From: Pseudomonadota bacterium
Lineage (GTDB): Bacteria; Pseudomonadota; Gammaproteobacteria; Pseudomonadales; Oleiphilaceae
NCBI GenBank assembly: GCA_002747395.1
Contig: PDPE01000047.1
Span: 1-53,223, forward strand
Direction of reading: 5' to 3'
Length of the DNA: 53,223 nucleotides
Shown here: one piece after another, positions 47,891-53,223 of the stretch
Numbering within the stretch: position 1 is the stretch's first letter
Layout of the letters: the number at the start of each line of letters is the position of its first letter
Notes under the pieces: model-generated
The model's input: only the letters and a program-made list of their open reading frames with translations
Told to the model about the DNA's origin: nothing
Database searches by the model: none
Program-made: the position numbers and the translations under genes

Positions 47891-50041
47891 TTACCGGGGG
47901 CCGGTATTGGTTCCCTTCGGATCGTTCCAGTTCGCCGAGATGACAGCCTTGCCGTAAACATAGTGCACCGCATCCCCGTGAATAATGCTCCGTCGGGTTT
48001 CAACCACGGGGCCGTAAGATTCGCTGCCTGAAGGTCGGGAAGCAATGACAGTGCCCGCTTTTTCCAGAGAGGAATTGCCCCCTTCCAGGTTGATATCAAA
48101 CAGATGAAGACCGTCATACGCCCAGTCGGTCCAGTTCGAGGGATGCTTTTGGGGCCCCTGGTGTACCCGTATTGGAATCGCCATCCGATAGTTTGTGTCA
48201 TCCAGTGCCAGAAAGCTGAATGCCTTGTGATTGCGGGATACTTCGGTATCAGAGCCCCGGTCACCAATCTCGATCTGTTTGATCAGTTGCGGAGAAGCCA
48301 GGTCGGCAACATCAAACAAGCCCACTTGCACCCCCTGGTACCAGGCAATATTTTCCAGGACTTCGGAAGACTTGCCTACACCTATCAAGTATTGTTCGCC
48401 AATCGGGTGAAGGTAGTCGGAATAGCCTTCCACATGCAATTCGCCTGAAATAACGGGGTTCTTCACGTCACGCAGGTCAACTACATACAGGGGGTCTGTT
48501 TTCTGGTAAGTCACAATATAACCACGGTCTCCCGTGTATCGAACCGCATAAATGTCTTCGTTTGGTTTACCGATGACGGTGGGCCGGTTTTCATTGGGCA
48601 AGGTTGCTGCAGTGACCAGTTCGTTGTTGCCTCCCTCCGTCAACACCGTCAGAGTATGAACCGGGACTGTGGCTGGTTCGGGACGGGGTTTTTCTTCCCT
48701 GGAAACAGGGGCGTCCTCGACAAGATCAGGCTCGGTAAAGCCGAAACCTGCATTGGGTAACACCGTGGAAACAACAACCAGAGCGTTGTCCTTTTCAGTC
48801 AGGCGAAAGGACGGTGCACGCCATCCCAGAGAACCCGGAACGGTGCCGCTGCCCTTGTAGGCGGTGCCTTGATCAGTGAAGGAAAACTTGTGGACGATAG
48901 TTCCTCTATCCCATTGATCGTTGAACAGATACAGAGAATCCTTTGAAGCAAAAATGCCGCTGCTGTTACCGGCGATGCAAACTGAAGTGATTGTGCCCGG
49001 ACTTGCCAGGTCGATGGCGGACAGGGTGATTAGTGCAGGGGAATAATAGTCTTCGACAGCAGACTCGGGCACGTAGCAGTTTTCCCCTGATACCAGGTTT
49101 GCCGTATTACCGTTCGGGCTCGCTGTTTCAGGTAGCAAGTCTTCAAGTGTCAGTGCTGCGATCGCCTGATTGTTTTCTTCTACCTGTTTGCTGTTTTCAG
49201 GATACCAGTGAATGATTGGCAGATCGGGAACGTAACGGGTCACAAGATACAGCGTATTATCGATGCGTCGGCTGTCGATCAGGCTGCCTTCAATTTCGAT
49301 CGACCAGGTTGTGCTGACATTGGTCGGGTCGTCGACATCCATCAGTGAAAGGTAAGTTTTGCTATTGCTCCAGAAATCGTAGCGGTACCAGGAGTTCCAG
49401 CCGAAATTGTCGCTGTTACCGAGCACGGCGAGCTGTGAATTGTGTAAATACATGCCTGTGATGTATCCCGCTTTCTCACTTGGCTCGATAGTGGCGATTT
49501 CGATTGCACCGGGCGTGTCGCCCCGGGTGGTTTCCATGATTCTGATTCTGGCAGAGCGCTCCGGAGTTGGCTCTGCAGGAGCAGAGTCACTGCCTGCGAG
49601 GCCAATTTCGGCGCGGTCATAAGTGTAAAATCGCTGCCGGTTTACCGCTATGTAAATGTATTGCCCGTCGTATTTTACCAGGTCAGACTCATCCACACCG
49701 AGCACCTGGGTATTGGTATTGGTAAAGCCCCCTCCGGTTGCTGCCCCCGTATCTCCGGAATCGGGAGCGTTCATATCAATATCTGCTTTTTCTTCGAGGC
49801 CTGGTGTCCGATAAAACGGATTGGATGTGTTGTGCCTCAGGGCTCCCTTCAGGTAGGACTCCAGATAGTCGGCAGATTGGCCTGGAACCAGTTTGATACT
49901 CTGTTCGGTGTCGGGTTTTCCCTGGTCTGTTTTGGCGGGATCAGAGCTGCCGTCGCTGCAAGCGATCAGCAAGGCCGAGCCTGCTGTTACAAACAACGGA
50001 TAGAGTGTTTTTAACGAGGAGTGATGTAATAGCGGTTTCAT
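47891..50041 (-). CDS. Lipoprotein with beta-propeller domain (PF09826-like)
   Basis: A 716-residue secreted lipoprotein. The signal ends in the lipobox LLIAC near residue 29, followed by a short polar linker (SDGSSDPAKTD). The rest is built of beta-rich repeats with text such as TNTQVLGVDESDLVKYDGQYIY and DDTNYRMAIPIRVH, characteristic of a bacterial and archaeal secreted beta-propeller family. Function unknown. The gene stands alone, with the LysR gene on the same strand 137 bases upstream. Confidence 0.85.
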   Translation of the reverse strand: MKPLLHHSSLKTLYPLFVTAGSALLIACSDGSSDPAKTDQGKPDTEQSIKLVPGQSADYLESYLKGALRHNTSNPFYRTPGLEEKADIDMNAPDSGDTGAATGGGFTNTNTQVLGVDESDLVKYDGQYIYIAVNRQRFYTYDRAEIGLAGSDSAPAEPTPERSARIRIMETTRGDTPGAIEIATIEPSEKAGYITGMYLHNSQLAVLGNSDNFGWNSWYRYDFWSNSKTYLSLMDVDDPTNVSTTWSIEIEGSLIDSRRIDNTLYLVTRYVPDLPIIHWYPENSKQVEENNQAIAALTLEDLLPETASPNGNTANLVSGENCYVPESAVEDYYSPALITLSAIDLASPGTITSVCIAGNSSGIFASKDSLYLFNDQWDRGTIVHKFSFTDQGTAYKGSGTVPGSLGWRAPSFRLTEKDNALVVVSTVLPNAGFGFTEPDLVEDAPVSREEKPRPEPATVPVHTLTVLTEGGNNELVTAATLPNENRPTVIGKPNEDIYAVRYTGDRGYIVTYQKTDPLYVVDLRDVKNPVISGELHVEGYSDYLHPIGEQYLIGVGKSSEVLENIAWYQGVQVGLFDVADLASPQLIKQIEIGDRGSDTEVSRNHKAFSFLALDDTNYRMAIPIRVHQGPQKHPSNWTDWAYDGLHLFDINLEGGNSSLEKAGTVIASRPSGSESYGPVVETRRSIIHGDAVHYVYGKAVISANWNDPKGTNTGPR

Positions 50042-50178
50042 GGTGGGCGTCCTTTGGGCTTCACTTTGTCCACTTTATATTCAAGTTGCTGCATTTTCAA
50101 GTTGCCTTGTCCGTTGGCGTTTATCGTGCTCAGGCATGGCGCCCCCGGGAGTTGGCAGGGATTTTGTGGGATACCCGG

Positions 50179-51105
50179 TCAGGTCGCCACATCGAGAATG
50201 GCCTTTCTCAACCATTGATGCCCTGCATTGTGATGCAGCAGCGGACTCCACGCCATTTTTAACTCGAAGGGGCGTATTTGAAAAGGCGGGTCTTTAATGA
50301 CGAGATGCGGGTTGCTCCCTTTCAGGCGCGCAGCTCTGCTGGGGAGTGTCGCAATCAAATCGGGTTGTTTTGCCAAAAGCATCGCCACCTGGTAATGCCG
50401 GGTAAAGACACTGATTTTTCTCTTTGCTCCGATACTCACCAGTGCCTCATCGACCCATCCCAGACGCTGAACGTCTTCCGGGTTTACTCCTACGCCTATG
50501 CCAAACCCGGTTTTACTCACCCAGATATGATTGGCCTTCAGGTAGGAATCAAGGGTGAAATTGTGAACAAGAGGGTTTTTGCGGTTCATTATGCATGAAA
50601 AAGTGTCCTTCCAGATCGTTCTCTGATGAAACGACTGGGGAATGGTATCAAAGCGATTGATTGCCATGTCTACCCGCCCTTGTTCAACGTCCTCAAAGGA
50701 AACATCGCTTGGAGTGAGCACGTCCAGGGTGACGTTCGGCGCTTCCTGCCTGACTCTGCCCAGAAGATCGGGGATCAGCGTTGACTCCGCATAGTCACTG
50801 GCCATAATGCGGAAAACGCGGTCGCTATTCAGGTCAAAAGATTTGTCCGGCTGAATTATCTGTTCGATGTTTTCAAGAATGTCCCGAACGGCAGGGCGAA
50901 TTTCCAATGCAAATTCCGTTGGTGTCATTCCCTCACTTGTTCGAACCAGCAAGGGGTCATTAAAAAGCAGTCTCAGGCGTTTGAGGCTATTGCTCATTGC
51001 AGACTGCGTGATTCCGAGGTGGGCCGAGGCTTTTGTTACGTTTTGTTCTCGAAGTAGTACATCCAAATGAACAAGTTGGTTTAGATCTACTCGGTGAAGG
51101 TCCAT
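50179..51105 (-). CDS. LysR-family transcriptional regulator
   Basis: A 308-residue regulator. The winged helix-turn-helix is at residues 8-65 (LNQLVHLDVLLREQNVTKASAHLGITQSAMSNSLKRLR), followed by a typical effector-binding domain (RIMASDYAESTLIPDLL, ENVEQGRVDMAINRF-like). It resembles the NodD/LeuO branch that begins with DLNQL. Its target may be the beta-propeller gene on the same strand, or the divergent region upstream; the sequence does not decide. A long AT-rich region lies before it. Confidence 0.88.
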   Translation of the reverse strand: MDLHRVDLNQLVHLDVLLREQNVTKASAHLGITQSAMSNSLKRLRLLFNDPLLVRTSEGMTPTEFALEIRPAVRDILENIEQIIQPDKSFDLNSDRVFRIMASDYAESTLIPDLLGRVRQEAPNVTLDVLTPSDVSFEDVEQGRVDMAINRFDTIPQSFHQRTIWKDTFSCIMNRKNPLVHNFTLDSYLKANHIWVSKTGFGIGVGVNPEDVQRLGWVDEALVSIGAKRKISVFTRHYQVAMLLAKQPDLIATLPSRAARLKGSNPHLVIKDPPFQIRPFELKMAWSPLLHHNAGHQWLRKAILDVAT

Positions 51106-51752
51106 CTATTATGCCTCAATGTTAAGCTATACTAGAATGACTCCGGGTTATTGCCTTATGGTTTTTTGCCAACAAAGTGTTGAGTGCAACAAGACCGGGA
51201 TTGTAATTGGCAAGGTCTTATGTAAAAACATGTAAGTATGTGTAAGTTTATATGTCTGATTATGACGGTTATATAGGTATATGTAAAATTATGTGATTTT
51301 ATGTAAGTAAAAGCGAGGGTTTTGTAATGCTTATTCATTATAGGTATACCAGTGTAACTTTTTATGTGAAATAAAGTGAAGAAGAGGGCGTATGAGACTA
51401 TTGACAACAAGAAATATGCACAAGAGTAAAAAGAAGCCTGGTCATTTTTCCGTTTATTGCGTAATCAGCAGGGTATAATAATTCATATTTCTCTAACTAA
51501 TTGAAATATATATAAATATTCTTTCAGGTTTAAAAAAGAGTCAAGTTGGCCGCAGCCCAGACATGTAGCGGGATTTGGATAGTTTCCCCTGTTCTATCCC
51601 CAAAGTTATCCACAGTTTCTGTGGAGAAAAATTGGTTGACAACTTTTTTTCATATGCAGGTCTTTTGGCGCAAGAAGTTACTGTCATCGTGGTATGGGCA
51701 CCTGTGATTGAAAAACGGGAGAAGTGGAGAAGTGGAAAGTAGAGAGGTGGAA
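51106..51752. other. Long AT-rich intergenic region
   Basis: This 647-base region is visibly richer in AT than the neighbours. It contains repeated ATGTAAG and ATGTAAAA words between 51220 and 51310, and a short inverted repeat resembling DnaA boxes at 51606-51628. Open frames on either strand here (for example 51156-51410, minus) look like chance products of the repeats. The region includes the LysR promoter. Repeated GTGGA/GAAGTGG text at 51718-51750 precedes the next gene. Confidence 0.6.
51606..51628. promoter_or_regulatory. Inverted pair of DnaA-box-like sequences
   Basis: TTATCCACAG at 51606-51615, a perfect DnaA box, faces CTGTGGAGAA at 51619-51628, which reads TTCTCCACAG on the minus strand and departs from the box at one position. 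TCCACAG and CTGTGGA form a perfect 7-bp inverted repeat over a 3-base loop. Confidence 0.6.
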
Positions 51753-52067
51753 TTGTACAAGCTTGTTTTCTTCGTACCAGAATCGCATCTGGAGTTGGTC
51801 AAGCGCTCGATCTTTGAAGCAGGAGCGGGTGCAATCGGAGATTATGATAGTTGTTGCTGGCAGGTGAAGGGGGAGGGGCAGTTTCGACCCTTGAAAAGCA
51901 GCAACCCATATATCGGCAAATTGAATCAGCTGGAAGTTGTTGAGGAATTCAGAGTGGAGTTGGTGTGTCGGGATGAGAAAATCCGGGATGCCGTGACGGC
52001 GTTAAAAAAGACCCATCCCTATGAAGAGCCGGCGTATGATGTGGTGAAGTTGGTGAATCTGGCTTGA
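51753..52067 (+). CDS. YqfO/NIF3-insert-like protein
   Basis: A 104-residue protein of the family that matches the inserted domain of NIF3/YqfO. The start is set by the family text LYKLVFFVPESHLELVKRSIF; TTG at 51753 has the Shine-Dalgarno GAGAGG five bases upstream. Motifs such as GAIGDYDSCCWQ and HPYEEPAYDV are typical. Function unknown. Longer starts would add unlikely text encoded by an 8-base repeat. Confidence 0.88.
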   Translation: MYKLVFFVPESHLELVKRSIFEAGAGAIGDYDSCCWQVKGEGQFRPLKSSNPYIGKLNQLEVVEEFRVELVCRDEKIRDAVTALKKTHPYEEPAYDVVKLVNLA

Positions 52068-52077
52068 TTTTGATTTG

Positions 52078-52629
52078 CTATTTTCTGGAGGTGCTTCTGC
52101 GGATATCTTCAACTCGGGCTTTGAAATCGGAAGAGCCGGATGACCGTTCTTTAAAATAATACTGTAGCGTTTTTTTTACGGTAGGAAAGGCTATCTCGCT
52201 CCAGGGAATATCCTTTTCATCGAAAAGTCGGGTTTCCAGGCTTTCCCTGCCCGCGCCAAACTTCTCTTCTGTGAGTGTTGCAAGGAAAAACAGGTGAACC
52301 TGGTCGATCTGGGGGACGCTCAATACAGTAAACAGGCGTTCAATGGATACGTCAGCCTCGGCTTCCTCGCGAGTTTCCCGAAGAGCCGCCTCAATAGTGG
52401 ACTCCTGGTTTTCCATGAAGCCGGCAGGTAGCGTCCAGTAACCATAACGGGGCTCAATTGCACGTTTGCACAACAACACCTTGTCTCCGTATATCGGGAT
52501 AGTGCCCGCTACAATATTGGGATTTTGGTAGTGGATAGTCTCACAATTGACGCATACGTGCCGTTTTCTGTTGTCCCCGTCTGGTATGATCAATTTCACG
52601 GGATGTCCGCATTGGTTACAATACTTCAT
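52078..52629 (-). CDS. NUDIX hydrolase with N-terminal zinc ribbon
   Basis: A 183-residue pyrophosphohydrolase from the ATG at 52629 (MKYCNQCG); an upstream start would add 22 unconserved residues. A zinc ribbon (CNQCGHPV...CVNCETIHY) precedes the NUDIX box GFMENQESTIEAALRETREE at about residues 72-91, which fits G-x5-E-x7-R-E-x2-E-E. The ribbon plus NUDIX layout is seen in NudC-like and ADP-ribose hydrolases; the substrate is not clear. Confidence 0.92.
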   Translation of the reverse strand: MKYCNQCGHPVKLIIPDGDNRKRHVCVNCETIHYQNPNIVAGTIPIYGDKVLLCKRAIEPRYGYWTLPAGFMENQESTIEAALRETREEAEADVSIERLFTVLSVPQIDQVHLFFLATLTEEKFGAGRESLETRLFDEKDIPWSEIAFPTVKKTLQYYFKERSSGSSDFKARVEDIRRSTSRK

Positions 52630-52788
52630 TGGATGAACTCGTTCGTCTCGTTGAAATTGAGTGATTGAATCATGCCTGACCCGGTTGTTTAACAATTATA
52701 GCAGGGGAAGCCTGAAGAGATAACAGCTGATTTCTTTGTTGCCAATATCGGGTTCAGGCCGGTTGTAACCAGGAGATAACCAGGGTAG

Positions 52789-53028
52789 TTGACGCGAGAA
52801 GTGGTGGGAGAGTTGATATTGAATCGCAGTAATATTGGTCGGAAGTCGGCAAATGAAGCGAAAGTGCGCTCACCTTGTGTGGGGATTTGCGCTCTGGACG
52901 ATGAGGATGTTTGCATCGGTTGTCAGCGCACAGGTGATGAAATAGCGAGATGGGGAGCGATGAGCGCAGACGAAAAAAACGCGACTCTTGTAAAGGTGGC
53001 GAAAAGGGAAAGTCAGAAGTTTGATTGA
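52789..53028 (+). CDS. DUF1289 family protein
   Basis: A 79-residue protein with the DUF1289 core SPCVGICALDDEDVCIGCQRT and RWGAMSADEK, with four conserved Cys that may bind a metal. The function is unknown. The start is uncertain; a TTG at 52789 or at 52819 is possible. Confidence 0.85.
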   Translation: MTREVVGELILNRSNIGRKSANEAKVRSPCVGICALDDEDVCIGCQRTGDEIARWGAMSADEKNATLVKVAKRESQKFD

Positions 53029-53170
53029 TCAGTGCAAAAGTCGGATCCTCCAGGTGTATTGTTGGTGGGGTTTCTCGTCTATGTGTTTTCCGGGCCGGCT
53101 TTGGCGTTAAATCGCAAGCTCAAGCACAATGAAAAAAAACAGTGAATTCAGTTTTTTTTCAACAAACTGC

Positions 53171-53198
53171 TTGACGGTGTAGAGGAGAGGTATATAAT
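53171..53198 (+). promoter_or_regulatory. Strong sigma-70-type promoter at the window edge
   Basis: TTGACG at 53171-53176 and TATAAT at 53193-53198 are separated by 16 bases; an A/T-rich stretch with TTTTTTTT lies just upstream at about 53150-53160, as in UP elements. No gene follows within the remaining 25 bases, so the target is outside. A tRNA or rRNA unit is likely. Confidence 0.7.
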
Positions 53199-53223
53199 TC
53201 GCGGCTCCTTCAGAGAGGAAGCT

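Noticed and set aside
51156..51410. Open frame of 84 residues on the minus strand in the AT-rich region
   Set aside because: It is made of the repeated ATGTAAG-type text, has Thr/Ile/Tyr-rich low-complexity protein and no ribosome site or family text.
51606..51628. Chromosomal replication origin
   Set aside because: Only one pair of DnaA-like boxes, and none of the usual origin neighbours (dnaA, dnaN, rpmH, mnmG) is present.

Overview
The window looks like chromosomal DNA of a free-living or host-associated gammaproteobacterium of the Pseudomonadales/Oceanospirillales kind. GC content is near half by eye. The organism call rests on gene order. Several blocks match the order known from Pseudomonas-type genomes: speD-osmC-crp/vfr; aroQ-prmA-DUF3426-dusB-fis-purH-purD; zapB-zapA-ssrS(6S RNA)-ygfA opposite ygfB-pepP-ubiH-ubiI; ubiE-ubiJ-ubiB-hisI-hisE-tatABC-rsmE; and rpiA divergent from ilvA. 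No phage, insertion sequence, CRISPR array, tRNA or rRNA gene was seen. A strong promoter at the right edge may drive a stable RNA just outside.

Layout. 1-6.2 kb: a partial gene, a GNAT acetyltransferase, a predicted metallo-aminopeptidase lipoprotein, and a 1365-residue protein with PilZ, DUF1631, GGDEF and EAL regions whose catalytic motifs are degenerate. 6.4-9.8 kb: phosphoribulokinase-like PrkB, SpeD, an OsmC-family protein and the cAMP receptor protein. 9.8-11.2 kb: a wrecked cpx envelope-stress locus, in which the CpxR and CpxA reading frames are fused by internal deletion and abut a truncated CpxP. 11.4-20.4 kb: carbonic anhydrase, a ChaC-like protein, and the aroQ-to-purD block, from which accB and accC are missing at their usual place. 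20.9-27.4 kb: LapD-like c-di-GMP receptor, DUF2333 protein, pyrophosphatase, RpiA, IlvA. 27.7-41 kb: a small membrane peptide, folate, 6S RNA, cell-division, peptidase, ubiquinone, Tat and histidine genes. 41-53.2 kb: less conserved accessory genes, including an FFLEELY-motif protein, an alpha/beta hydrolase, a BMP-plus-SBP fusion, RlmA, a PCuAC copper chaperone, a crotonase, a beta-propeller lipoprotein, a LysR regulator, a YqfO-like protein, a NUDIX hydrolase and a DUF1289 protein.

How genes work together. UbiE, UbiJ, UbiB, UbiH and a UbiI-like enzyme supply much of aerobic ubiquinone synthesis. Two degenerate GGDEF-EAL proteins suggest c-di-GMP sensing rather than turnover. PurD and PurH are followed on the same strand by no other pur gene, but share the conserved fis/dusB block.

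The most unusual structure I see is not a gene. Many gene boundaries carry 2-5 tandem copies of a 14-21 bp unit, often ending exactly on a start codon or covering a stop codon (upstream of pepP, the DUF2333 gene, purD and the PCuAC gene; at the ends of ilvA, ubiI and hisE; and in several gaps). Together with the collapsed cpx locus this suggests active short-range duplication and deletion in this genome. All family calls come from reading the translations; no database search was possible.
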